The translations under genes were made by a program, and so were the position numbers. A stretch of 64,000 nucleotides of DNA from CAYPPG01 sp964412555 (GTDB lineage: Bacteria; Hinthialibacterota; Hinthialibacteria; Hinthialibacterales; Hinthialibacteraceae), in the NCBI GenBank assembly GCA_964412555.1, contig CAYPPG010000044.1:1-64000 (forward strand). The letters are read 5' to 3'. The notes beneath the pieces were generated by a model. That model did no database searches and had not been told where the DNA came from. It saw only the letters and a program-made list of their open reading frames with translations. This document shows positions 35,303 to 43,707 of this stretch, one piece after another. The stretch's first letter is position 1; each line of letters opens with the position of its first letter.

Positions 35303-35782
35303 AGAAGATTCTTTTTTCCGTCCCCACGGAAAGAATGAATCCAGCATCCAAACCTGATTCCTCGCAAAACCAATCGCCAATGTACATAATAATAAAAACA
35401 CATCCCGCAGCAATACTTTAATCCCCACAATTTCCGCGTCCGTCGTAAGAGAGCAGCCGCATTCGATATCCAATCCTCGTAGGATAGCGGTTTCAATGGC
35501 AAGGCAAAAAACGACTAAAAGCATCGTAGCGACAAGCAATGCACCTTCGAAAAAGAAACCGAACATCAGGCATAAGCCCGTCAAAAATTCAATCGGAGGC
35601 AGGATAATCCCGAAAATGTTGACAATGGAAAAGGGAAGAATTTGATAATTCTGAATCGCCTCGGCCATGCCTTCCATATCGATCATTTTAAGAAAACCGG
35701 CATACGTTAAAATTCCGCCAACAAAGATCCGCAAGATCAAGGCAAAATAGGGGTGTCGGAAAAACCAGTCAATCTTTTTCAT
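35285..35782 (-). CDS. MauE/DoxX-like membrane protein
   Basis: A 165-residue protein with four hydrophobic helices and the loop AILRGLDIECGCSLTTDAEI, whose CxC is typical of MauE/DoxX redox-associated membrane proteins (electron supply for periplasmic disulfide chemistry). It overlaps the rhodanese gene by 4 bases. With the DUF1573 lipoprotein it forms a three-gene set seen in planctomycete/verrucomicrobia-type genomes. Precise role inferred. Confidence 0.75.
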   Translation of the reverse strand: MKKIDWFFRHPYFALILRIFVGGILTYAGFLKMIDMEGMAEAIQNYQILPFSIVNIFGIILPPIEFLTGLCLMFGFFFEGALLVATMLLVVFCLAIETAILRGLDIECGCSLTTDAEIVGIKVLLRDVFLLLCTLAIGFARNQVWMLDSFFPWGRKKESSSSTNV

Positions 35783-36258
35783 GGTGTCTCTTCACTTGTT
35801 TCCGTCGGGTATCCTTTTCCCTTCCAATCCAACCATCCCCCGGGAAACAAATAGAGATCCTTGAACCCGAGGTTTTCCAACAGATCGAGCACTTCGTGGC
35901 TTTCATCGCACATGCCGCCTTGACAGTAAACTATCAATTGAACACCTTCCCGCGGCAGCGCATCCCCAATCTCCTCGAAATAGTGGCTGAATTCCGTTGC
36001 CGGCAGATTGATCGCCATGGGGATATGTCCAGCTTTGTATTCTTTCGGTTCGCGGCCGTCGATCACTATAGCCTCTCCCGTCTCGGACAATGTCTTCACT
36101 TCTTCCGCCGTGACTATGGGCCAGCGATCATCGGCATATTTAGGAACGCGCTTGAAGGGAAGCGGATTTTCGGAGGCGGCATTGATCGTCAATCCTAAAA
36201 GGATTCCGAAAACAACGATCACACACGATTGCCAAATTATAGTTAAGAATCGTTTCAT
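35779..36258 (-). CDS. Membrane-anchored rhodanese-like protein
   Basis: A 159-residue protein. The N-terminal helix WQSCVIVVFGILLGLTINAA anchors it in the inner membrane. The rhodanese domain (~48-150) includes IVIDGREPKEYKAGHIPMAI and the active-site loop VYCQGGMCDES, with candidate sulfur-carrying Cys112. A second Cys (117) in the loop would allow a disulfide, consistent with redox rather than simple sulfurtransferase activity. Coupled to the MauE-like gene. Confidence 0.85.
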   Translation of the reverse strand: MKRFLTIIWQSCVIVVFGILLGLTINAASENPLPFKRVPKYADDRWPIVTAEEVKTLSETGEAIVIDGREPKEYKAGHIPMAINLPATEFSHYFEEIGDALPREGVQLIVYCQGGMCDESHEVLDLLENLGFKDLYLFPGGWLDWKGKGYPTETSEETP

Positions 36259-36281
36259 TTTTTATTGAATATAGTGATTGT

Positions 36282-37280
36282 TCAGCGAGCTCTTCGGACC
36301 AGCGCGGAGTAACTCAAGGTGGCCACCGGTTCGGCATCGATGTTTGTATGAATTTTGACTTCACCGGTTTTGAAACCGGGATCACCGCTTGGTGTAAATG
36401 TGAATAGCATACGAATATTGCCACCACTCTGCCCCAAAATTTTGCCGGAAATATTCTCCGTATCCGGTTCGATTTGGGAAATTTTTAAATCGCTTTGATC
36501 ACCCGATCCACGCAGGGTAACATTCAGCTGCCTATGTACGGTTTTGCCAGCAGGAACGGAACCAAAGTACAATCGCGGTGTGCTAAATTTGACAAATCCG
36601 ACTACATTAGCGAACACCGTTGCCCGAACGATAGGCGCTTTGGGATGATTGGTTCGGATTTCCAGCACATCACTCAATGGCCCTTTCTTTTTTCCGGAAT
36701 GGACAATGACGGTAACGGGAATTCCCTCCTCCGTTCTTTCGCCCACCTCGACGTCAAATTCCGGCTTGGAAAGTTTGGTGGCGACGATCTCATACGGCTC
36801 GTTTTCCAAATTTTTCAGAAACAACTGCTGAGAATCGGTCGTGCCGATCAGCACATCTTTCAAGAGAAAACTCTGTTTGGGAGAGAAACGCCAGACCTGT
36901 TTGACCTGCGTTTTCAAGGTCAGGGTCAATTCGGGACGTTTCGGATCATTGCAAACCACCCCGATCCCTTTTTCGAATTTGCCGGGAATCGAGCTGGTCG
37001 TTAAGGTCACCGATACAATGCCGGTTTTACCAGGCAATACAGAAGAAGCTGACGCTACGGCGGCGGTACATCCGCACGTCGATATGACATTCGTGATCAC
37101 CAGCGGCTCCGTTCCGTTATTTTTGTACTTGAAATCATGTTGTAAACTCTGGAAAGGATAGGAATCACCAAAATCCCATGACAACGTTTCGAACTCGATT
37201 TCCGGCTGGCACCCAGCGGGTAGACCGAAAACGCTACAAATCAATGCCGTCCAGAAGAGCGAAGAGAATCGTTTCATCAT
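36282..37280 (-). CDS. DUF1573 lipoprotein with Ig-like repeats
   Basis: A 332-residue protein. The signal has a lipobox LPAGC with Cys24. The first domain is classic DUF1573: LSWDFGDSYPFQSLQHDFKY, NVISTCGCTAA (CGC motif) and PGKTGIVSVTL. Two or more similar ASH/Ig-like beta domains follow. DUF1573 proteins are periplasmic and often co-occur with MauE and rhodanese genes as here. First gene of the redox trio on the minus strand, 23 bases before the rhodanese gene. Confidence 0.85.
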   Translation of the reverse strand: MMKRFSSLFWTALICSVFGLPAGCQPEIEFETLSWDFGDSYPFQSLQHDFKYKNNGTEPLVITNVISTCGCTAAVASASSVLPGKTGIVSVTLTTSSIPGKFEKGIGVVCNDPKRPELTLTLKTQVKQVWRFSPKQSFLLKDVLIGTTDSQQLFLKNLENEPYEIVATKLSKPEFDVEVGERTEEGIPVTVIVHSGKKKGPLSDVLEIRTNHPKAPIVRATVFANVVGFVKFSTPRLYFGSVPAGKTVHRQLNVTLRGSGDQSDLKISQIEPDTENISGKILGQSGGNIRMLFTFTPSGDPGFKTGEVKIHTNIDAEPVATLSYSALVRRAR

Positions 37281-37699
37281 TCATCATTCCGTTTCTGTTT
37301 TTGTGAATCAATTTCATTTTCCTAATACTATTATGGTATTGTAACCTTGGATGGAAGGCAAGCGTTATTCCATCGATGATTTCTAGTATACAGCAAGAAC
37401 GCGTGTCTCTACCAACCTGATTGTCAATGAGAAATTCCAAGAAACCACCGAAAATGATTGTGTAGTTCCATTCCGGAAGAAAATGTTTTCGTTATCTCAC
37501 CAAAAATATTAAGGCAAGTGAGACACCTGCTTCACCCATGAGAAAGTCAATCCACGTCAGCGAGTTATCATCCTTGAATATCTTAGGAAGAACGCTAGCG
37601 ATCCGACATAGACAAATTGCGTATTTTGTGATACGTTGCAATCAATTCAAGATGGTTTTCATGAGTATGAAATTTAATCCAGAAAAGGAGAACAACAAG
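37281..37699. other. Divergent intergenic region
   Basis: Between the DUF1573 gene and the FG-GAP gene. Contains a partial family C palindrome (GGCAAGTGAGACACCTGCTT near 37514). The FG-GAP frame extends back to 37538 but the signal peptide and RBS place the start at 37700. No other gene seen. Confidence 0.5.
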
Positions 37700-38767
37700 A
37701 TGAAACGAAAAGTAATTTTATTTGCACTCATTGCCGGATTAGTCCCGTTGCACGGACTCTGCCAGGACACATTGAAGGACGGACTGACGATTTGGACGAC
37801 TTCGTGGGATGACGGTTCCGGTGCAACTGGATATGACATCATGCAATGGACCTATACTGCACAGGATCAAACCTGGAGTTTGGTTCCCCAGTACCTTTTG
37901 CCTCCTGAGATTGCAGAAGAGGATTATTTTGGGGAAATCTATGATATGGGGATGGACATGATCCAATTGGAGGGACAATCGGATCCGAGTTTGATCCTCA
38001 CCGTATCAAAAGGGGAGAAACATTTTCCCAGCAAAGGAACGGAATTCCAACTTCGAAGATTGAATGCGGACGGTGAATGGGAACTGGTGCAGCCGCCGTT
38101 GTTTACCACTCCGGCCGATGTTAGCCCGCTGGGTGTCGATCTGTATTATGAAGGTGACACACTGCATATCGCATGGACGGAAGACAACGACCAGGCCGGA
38201 CCGCACAGTATGTTTTGCGATATTTTCGACCAGGTCTATACCGTCAATGCGGACGGCACCCTCACTGCGCAGGGTGAACCGGTACTGGCCTTTTCCCGCC
38301 GTCTGAATTGGGGCGGAAAATACCCCGGCCAAGGCGGCATCACCGGGCTGACCGCGTGTGATTATGACGGCGACGGTGACCATGATCTCATCGTAGGTGA
38401 AATGTTCTACGGAGACGATCCCACTGCCACCGCTCTCCATATGATTGAGAAACTTTCCGCCGACGATTGGGCGGATGATTTACAGGAACTCTGGGTCGGA
38501 TGGCCGGATACCGGCTCGGAAGGTGTCTGCCACTGCGATATCGACGGAGACGAACAACTCGACCTCATCAACACCAGCGGCGGATATGGACCGTGGAATA
38601 CGATTTATTGGTTCGAGAAGAGCGGGGATGAACTGCAGGAGAAAGGGCCGATTTTGGAATGTAATGTTGTTGCACAGGAGTATGGGTTGTCGGTTGGGCA
38701 TATATTTGGGTTGGCGGGGTTGGAGCCGGAAGTGACGGCGATTAGGGGATGGGAACTGAGAGATTGA
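37700..38767 (+). CDS. Secreted FG-GAP/VCBS repeat protein
   Basis: A 355-residue protein. ATG 37700 (MKRKVILFALIAGLVPLHG) has AAAAGGAG nine bases upstream and gives a signal peptide. Ca-binding FG-GAP/VCBS units are seen at DYDGDGDHDLIVGEMFYGDD and CDIDGDEQLDLINTSGGYG, with WTTSWDDGSGATGYDIMQW near the N terminus. It ends GWELRD. Predicted extracellular beta-propeller; the ligand is unknown. Confidence 0.75.
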   Translation: MKRKVILFALIAGLVPLHGLCQDTLKDGLTIWTTSWDDGSGATGYDIMQWTYTAQDQTWSLVPQYLLPPEIAEEDYFGEIYDMGMDMIQLEGQSDPSLILTVSKGEKHFPSKGTEFQLRRLNADGEWELVQPPLFTTPADVSPLGVDLYYEGDTLHIAWTEDNDQAGPHSMFCDIFDQVYTVNADGTLTAQGEPVLAFSRRLNWGGKYPGQGGITGLTACDYDGDGDHDLIVGEMFYGDDPTATALHMIEKLSADDWADDLQELWVGWPDTGSEGVCHCDIDGDEQLDLINTSGGYGPWNTIYWFEKSGDELQEKGPILECNVVAQEYGLSVGHIFGLAGLEPEVTAIRGWELRD

Positions 38768-39232
38768 AGATAACACGAAAAAAAGTATTCAAAATCAATT
38801 TGAATGCTTGACAAACATTAATCCCTAACTTAATCTTGTTAAGTAATCTAAACATGATGATATTCTGAAGAGTTTGTTTCTGAAGAAGTCTTTACCGGAT
38901 TCGTGCAAACTCATTATGAGACGCCATTTCATATTCAACTCATCTAGTTTTTTTCTTCGAATCAGTCTTGTATTTCTGATTTTGTGCATCATGAAGAGAT
39001 TCATAATGAACAACAATCAAAACATCGAGGATATTGTATCCCGTTTGGAAACCGCTGTGAAAATCATCGAATCATCAGCAATAAAATCCCCTCAGGACGA
39101 GCGTGATTTTTACCGGCAAGAGTTAAAAACGCGGTGGCCGTGCTGAACTACTCATTGTTTGGCTTTTGTTTGACTTTTTTCCTAAAATCAGGTAACCTAT
39201 ACGCAGTAAATTTCCCAGATAAACGAAACATC
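38768..39232. other. Intergenic region upstream of hicBA
   Basis: AT-rich. Has a small inverted repeat ATTCAAA/TTTGAAT (38787..38805) after the FG-GAP gene and a possible 46-residue ORF (39006..39146). No other feature recognised. Confidence 0.45.
39006..39146 (+). CDS. Possible 46-residue protein
   Basis: Frame starting MNNNQNIEDIVSRLETAVKI and ending LKTRWPC. The opening has a predicted amphipathic helix reminiscent of small helical proteins such as exonuclease VII small subunits, but it is too short to assign. Weak ribosome-binding site. It could be a remnant. Confidence 0.25.
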   Translation: MNNNQNIEDIVSRLETAVKIIESSAIKSPQDERDFYRQELKTRWPC

Positions 39233-39487
39233 ATGGAAACAAAAACCTATCAATACACGGTCAAATTTGAAGAAGCCGAAGACGGCGTTATTATTGCAAC
39301 TGTCCCCGCCTTACGTGGTTGCGTATCATATGGCTATTCGCTTGAGGAAGCCGAAAAAAACATCCAAGAAGCCATTGAATGTTATATTGAAGGGCTGCAT
39401 GATATTGGCGAAGCGATACCCGTTGAGGAACAACCAGCCCATCTTTCCGTAAGCAAAGCGCTCACCATAAGTCTATCAGAAGTATGA
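39233..39487 (+). CDS. hicB: HicB-family antitoxin
   Basis: An 84-residue protein, METKTYQYTVKFEEAEDGVI, ATVPALRGCVSYGYSLEEAE, KNIQEAIECYIEGLHDIGEA, the complete HicB RNase H-like core without an added DNA-binding domain. ATG 39233 is chosen because earlier starts add hydrophobic residues not found in HicB. The stop overlaps the hicA start (ATGA), so antitoxin precedes toxin here. It probably autoregulates. Confidence 0.88.
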   Translation: METKTYQYTVKFEEAEDGVIIATVPALRGCVSYGYSLEEAEKNIQEAIECYIEGLHDIGEAIPVEEQPAHLSVSKALTISLSEV

Positions 39488-39708
39488 GCGAACGTCTTCC
39501 TACCATAAAAGTGCGGGAAATGGTCCGCATCCTCGAAAAGTTGGGATTTTCGCTTATCCGCCAGAAAGGAAGCCATGCTTTTTTTCATCACTCTGACGGG
39601 CGGAATACGTCTGTACCCATTCACCCAGGGGATTTGCCGAGACCTGTGTTCCGTGAAATCCTCAGACAAATTGACATGAGTGAAGATGAAATCAGAAAAT
39701 TCCTCTAA
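39484..39708 (+). CDS. hicA: HicA-family mRNA interferase toxin
   Basis: A 74-residue protein, VREMVRILEKLGFSLIRQKG, SHAFFHHSDGRNTSVPIHPG. The dsRBD-like fold has the catalytic His in GSHAFF and the conserved HPG. It cleaves mRNA when unopposed by HicB. Overlaps hicB by 4 bases and appears intact. Confidence 0.9.
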   Translation: MSERLPTIKVREMVRILEKLGFSLIRQKGSHAFFHHSDGRNTSVPIHPGDLPRPVFREILRQIDMSEDEIRKFL

Positions 39709-39782
39709 ACCATGGTGTTTTGTCTTCATTTAGTTTTCATCCTCATGTTCTTGTTGTTCCAGTAAAGATAAACCAGCCTGCA

Positions 39783-41243
39783 TTACGTCTTCCAGCACAA
39801 ATCCGGCTGCCGGGCGGCTGTCACTTCATCCAATCGCTTGACCGGCAGAGTATGAGGGGCATGAAGAACGTGTTCCGGATCGGTTTTGTAGTCTTCGATG
39901 ATTTGGGCAACGGTACTTGCGAAGTCGTCCAGTGTCTGTTTCGATTCAGTTTCCGTAGGTTCGATCATGAGGGCTTCTTTGACGATGAGAGGGAAATAGA
40001 CTGTGGGGGCATGGAAACCGTGATCGATGAGATTCTTGGCTAGGATCATCGCGTTCAAGTCACCAAAACGGTCGTGGTCTTTCATCGTCAGAACAAATTC
40101 GTGCATGTTATCCGCGTCGATTTCCACCGGGATCAGCGATTTCAGTTTCTTTTTCAAATAGCGGGCGTTGAGCACCGCGTTAACGCTGTTTTTCTTGATC
40201 CCTTCCAGACCGTGGATGCGCATATAGACATAGGCGCGCAGAACGATTCCTACATTTCCGTAAAAGGTGGAAATTTGGCCGATGCTTTTTTCACGGTCAT
40301 AGGAGATCGTATATTCCCCGTTTCCCTTGCCGATCAACGGGATGGGAAGATAAGGGATCAACTTTTCATTGACACCGACCGGTCCGCTACCAGGGCCACC
40401 ACCGCCGTGCGGAGTCGCGAAGGTTTTGTGCGTGTTGATATGAACAACGTCGAATCCCATGTCGCCGGGGCGGGCGACTCCAGCGATGGCGTTCAAATTC
40501 GCGCCGTCGTAATAGAGCAACGCTCCCGCCTCATGCACCACACGGGAAATCTCCAAAATATCCTTTTCGAACAGCCCCAAGGTATTGGGATTGGTCAACA
40601 TCAAGGCGGCGACGTCGTCATTCAACTTCTGCTTTAAATCATCAAGATCGACACAGCCTTCCGCGCATGATTTCACTTCGACCGTTTTGTATCCCACCAT
40701 TGTGGCCGAAGCCGGATTGGTTCCATGGGCTGAATCCGGCACCAGAACGGTTTTGCGGTCATCTCCGCGGTCTTGGTGATAAGCGCGGATGAGAAGAATA
40801 CCACACCACTCGCCATGCGCGCCGGCGCAAGGATTGAGCGTCACTCGTTTCATCCCGGTAAGGGAAGCGAGAAACTGTGCGATTTCGTCCATCAGGCGCA
40901 ACGTGCCTTGCGCGCAGCCGGCTCCCGCTTCGGGATGGAGATTGGCAAAACCGGGCAAATCGGCGAGGATCCCGCAAATCTTGGGATTGTATTTCATCGT
41001 GCAGGAACCGAGCGGATAAAAGCCGCTGTCGATACTGAAATTCCTGCGCGACAGTTTCGTGTAATGTCGCACAACTTCCGATTCGTTCAAAACCGGAATG
41101 TCGAGTAGATCGGATTTCAGAAATTCACCCGGCAGCAGTTCCTGTAAAGAGGATTCATCCGAATCCGCTCCGCCAAACCAATCGCGGCCTTCGTCTTTAT
41201 GATCAAGTTCGAATATTGTCGGTTCAAAAGCATCTAACGGCAT
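39783..41243 (-). CDS. gcvPB: Glycine dehydrogenase (decarboxylating) subunit 2
   Basis: A 486-residue P-protein subunit carrying PLP. The Schiff-base lysine is K273 in HINTHKTFATPHGGGGPG. Other landmarks: YPLGSCTMKYNPK (76-88), DSAHGTNPASA and YDGANLNAIAGV. With GcvPA it decarboxylates glycine and loads aminomethyl onto the lipoyl arm of GcvH. Last gene of the gcv operon, 17 bases after gcvPA. Confidence 0.95.
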   Translation of the reverse strand: MPLDAFEPTIFELDHKDEGRDWFGGADSDESSLQELLPGEFLKSDLLDIPVLNESEVVRHYTKLSRRNFSIDSGFYPLGSCTMKYNPKICGILADLPGFANLHPEAGAGCAQGTLRLMDEIAQFLASLTGMKRVTLNPCAGAHGEWCGILLIRAYHQDRGDDRKTVLVPDSAHGTNPASATMVGYKTVEVKSCAEGCVDLDDLKQKLNDDVAALMLTNPNTLGLFEKDILEISRVVHEAGALLYYDGANLNAIAGVARPGDMGFDVVHINTHKTFATPHGGGGPGSGPVGVNEKLIPYLPIPLIGKGNGEYTISYDREKSIGQISTFYGNVGIVLRAYVYMRIHGLEGIKKNSVNAVLNARYLKKKLKSLIPVEIDADNMHEFVLTMKDHDRFGDLNAMILAKNLIDHGFHAPTVYFPLIVKEALMIEPTETESKQTLDDFASTVAQIIEDYKTDPEHVLHAPHTLPVKRLDEVTAARQPDLCWKT

Positions 41244-41260
41244 TTTTTATATCCTATTTG

Positions 41261-42598
41261 TTATTTTAAAGACTCTTTCAGCAAATCCACATAACGGTCC
41301 ATGTCGGCGTTCGAAGTTCTTTCCGTGGCACAAACCAGGAGCGAATCGTTTTCGGAAACAGTCCCGGCAGGAATACGAATACCGGCCAGAATGTTGTGCT
41401 CTTTCGCATGATCGAGCCAGGTGGCAGCGGGGATAGGCAGATCGATGACAAATTCATTGAAGAATGGCTGGTCAAAGACAGTGCGCACACCGTTCAATTC
41501 ACACAATCGTCTCTGCAACTCATGCGCCCGGCGTAAGCTCAACTCCGCCGCTTTTCGCAGTCCTTTCGGCCCCATCAGGGAGAGATAAATGCTTGCAGCC
41601 AATGCGCAAAGCGCCTGGTTGGTACAGATATTCGAAGTCGCTTTGGCACGGCGGATGTGTTGCTCGCGAGTTTGCAGGGTGAGAACATAACCGGTATTGC
41701 CATCGGCGTCTTTCGTACGTCCGGCCAACCGTCCTGGCATCTGGCGGACATATTTCTGTTTGATTGCAATAAATCCGGCATACGGGCCGCCATACTGTAG
41801 GGAAAGTCCCAGCGACTGCAAATCGCCTACAACGATATCCGCCCCCCACGATCCAGGCGGTTGCAAGAGCCCTAAGGAAAGGGGATACACGGATACCGCC
41901 AAGAGGCAACCCGCTTGTTGCACGATATCGGCGATGGTTTGACCGGATTCGAGTATCCCGAAATAGTTCGGGTACTGCATAAATACAGCCGCCACATCCT
42001 TGTTTACCTGCTCTCGAAGAGCGTTTACATCGGTCACGCCACTGCACTGTGGGATCTCGATCAGTTCAATTCCCGGCGCTTCCAGATAGGTTTTCATGAC
42101 ACGGCGGTAATGGGGATTGATGGTTCCGGAAACGATGATTTTTTCTTTGCGTTTTACACGGCATGCCATGAGGGCGGCTTCCGCCAATGCGGTAGCACCG
42201 TCATACATCGAAGCATTGGCGACTTCCATGCCGGTGAGGCGGCACATGAGCGTTTGAAATTCGTAGATCGCTTGCAGCGTTCCCTGGCTGGCTTCCGCCT
42301 GATAGGGCGTGTAAGCCGTATGGAAGTCGCCGCGGGCAATCAGCGCGGGAACAGCCTGCGGGATAAAGTGGCGATACGCCCCCCCGCCAAGAAACACAGC
42401 AGTAGAGTCCGCCAAATTTTCCTTCGATGCCGATTCCATCAATTCCGTCATCTCCATCTCCGATAAAGGAGGCGGAAAATCGATGGGAGGATTTTTCAAT
42501 GACTCCGGGATCATCTTGAACAAGGCGCTTTCATCAGCCGCACCGACTACGTTCAGCATATCCCGAATTTCTTTGGAAGTATGAGGTATAAAATCCAT
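41261..42598 (-). CDS. gcvPA: Glycine dehydrogenase (decarboxylating) subunit 1
   Basis: A 445-residue protein starting MDFIPHTSKEIRDMLNVVGA at 42598, with GAAGGAA upstream; the frame opens to 42661 without a signal. FLGGGAYRHFIPQAVPALIA, YTPYQAEASQGTLQAIYEFQ and NASMYDGATALAEAALMACR are standard GcvPA sequences. Forms the two-subunit P-protein with GcvPB, as in many bacteria other than enterobacteria. Confidence 0.95.
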   Translation of the reverse strand: MDFIPHTSKEIRDMLNVVGAADESALFKMIPESLKNPPIDFPPPLSEMEMTELMESASKENLADSTAVFLGGGAYRHFIPQAVPALIARGDFHTAYTPYQAEASQGTLQAIYEFQTLMCRLTGMEVANASMYDGATALAEAALMACRVKRKEKIIVSGTINPHYRRVMKTYLEAPGIELIEIPQCSGVTDVNALREQVNKDVAAVFMQYPNYFGILESGQTIADIVQQAGCLLAVSVYPLSLGLLQPPGSWGADIVVGDLQSLGLSLQYGGPYAGFIAIKQKYVRQMPGRLAGRTKDADGNTGYVLTLQTREQHIRRAKATSNICTNQALCALAASIYLSLMGPKGLRKAAELSLRRAHELQRRLCELNGVRTVFDQPFFNEFVIDLPIPAATWLDHAKEHNILAGIRIPAGTVSENDSLLVCATERTSNADMDRYVDLLKESLK

Positions 42599-42736
42599 AA
42601 GGTTCCTTCTGTTTCTAATGATTTTCCGATTTTTTCTCAGATGATAGTGATACGAATCCATTCAAAATTCTATCCGTCCTTCTCTTAAAAGAAAGGAAAA
42701 ACGGATCGGGTAAAAAGAATGGTAATGATGATACGA

Positions 42737-43120
42737 TCAGGATTCTTTATCCAGATAAGCCTGGTAGGCGGAAGCGTCCATCAACGCATCGGCTTCGGTA
42801 GGATCACTCAGTTCGATCTTGATGATCCATCCTGTGCCGTATGGATCTTGGTTGATGTTTTCGGGATGATCGCTCAATTCTTCGTTGGCTTCCTTGACCG
42901 TTCCACTCACTGGCGCGTAGAGATCGGCCGCGATTTTGCATGATTCGATCACACAACTTTCTTCCCCTTTGTTGACTTCCCGCCCGATTTCCGGCAGTTC
43001 GACATAGACGATATCGGTGAGTTGCTCCTGCGCATAATGGGTAATCCCAACCGTCACCAGGTTCCCCTCGACTTTCACCCACTCGTGCGATTCGGTGTAT
43101 TTCAGGTCTTCGGGTATCAT
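42737..43120 (-). CDS. gcvH: Glycine cleavage system H protein
   Basis: A 127-residue lipoyl carrier. K62 in CVIESCKIAADLYAPVSG is the lipoylation site. SHEWVKVEG and VGITHYAQEQLTDIVYVELP are conserved. Usual length. Its start overlaps the stop of the DUF4276 gene by 4 bases, so its translation is probably coupled to that inserted pair. A 138-base gap separates it from gcvPA. Confidence 0.95.
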   Translation of the reverse strand: MIPEDLKYTESHEWVKVEGNLVTVGITHYAQEQLTDIVYVELPEIGREVNKGEESCVIESCKIAADLYAPVSGTVKEANEELSDHPENINQDPYGTGWIIKIELSDPTEADALMDASAYQAYLDKES

Positions 43121-43707
43121 ATGTGGTTCCTTTCATATTTTAAGATACGATTTTCTAGACATTCCCAAAAATAACGGAAAGAAGCGGATCGCTTCTTCGC
43201 ATGTTTTGGATTGAACTTCGAGGCCATTGCTTTAGCAAACGATAATTTGTTCAAAGCAATATTCCCGTATTCTTCCTCCCATAGTTTTTTTAATATCCCG
43301 CCGATACCGACTTCACCGGTTTCAGCGGGCGAAGAATATTTTGCATTCGGTAAGACTTTCTTAATTCCTTGCGAATCTGCAAGTAACCATGCTTCGAGAG
43401 CACGAATGGCTACACAAATAAACAAGTAACGATGCATTTTCTCTTTTCGTGCTTCCTTCTGTAGAGTCGGATCGAATAGCTCAATGACTGCAGAAACACA
43501 AGGCTCTTTATCCTCATCGATCAACAGGATCGCTAAATCATATTTCGCATCTTTAAATGCATTCAACAATCGGGGCGCATTGCGGATTAACTTTTCCCGT
43601 GATTTCATGATCCGGATATCAAATTGAGCTGGTTTAAAATACTTGTGCAATACTTTATGTAAGAAATCACGATCCGACGGTACTTCCACGCCTACCCCAA
43701 TTTTCAT
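43117..43707 (-). CDS. DUF4276 (TOPRIM-like) protein paired with AAA ATPase
   Basis: A 196-residue protein. ATG 43707 overlaps the ATPase stop as ATGA; the frame extends back to 43737 inside the ATPase gene. Early Glu8 (GVGVEVPSD), the acidic cluster LLIDEDKEPC (D64, D66) and VAIRALEAWLLADSQGIKKV match DUF4276, thought to adopt a TOPRIM-like nuclease fold. The protein is predicted to be the nuclease half of an OLD-like split system with the upstream ATPase. It lies inside the gcv operon, with its stop overlapping the gcvH start. Confidence 0.75.
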   Translation of the reverse strand: MKIGVGVEVPSDRDFLHKVLHKYFKPAQFDIRIMKSREKLIRNAPRLLNAFKDAKYDLAILLIDEDKEPCVSAVIELFDPTLQKEARKEKMHRYLFICVAIRALEAWLLADSQGIKKVLPNAKYSSPAETGEVGIGGILKKLWEEEYGNIALNKLSFAKAMASKFNPKHAKKRSASFRYFWECLENRILKYERNHI

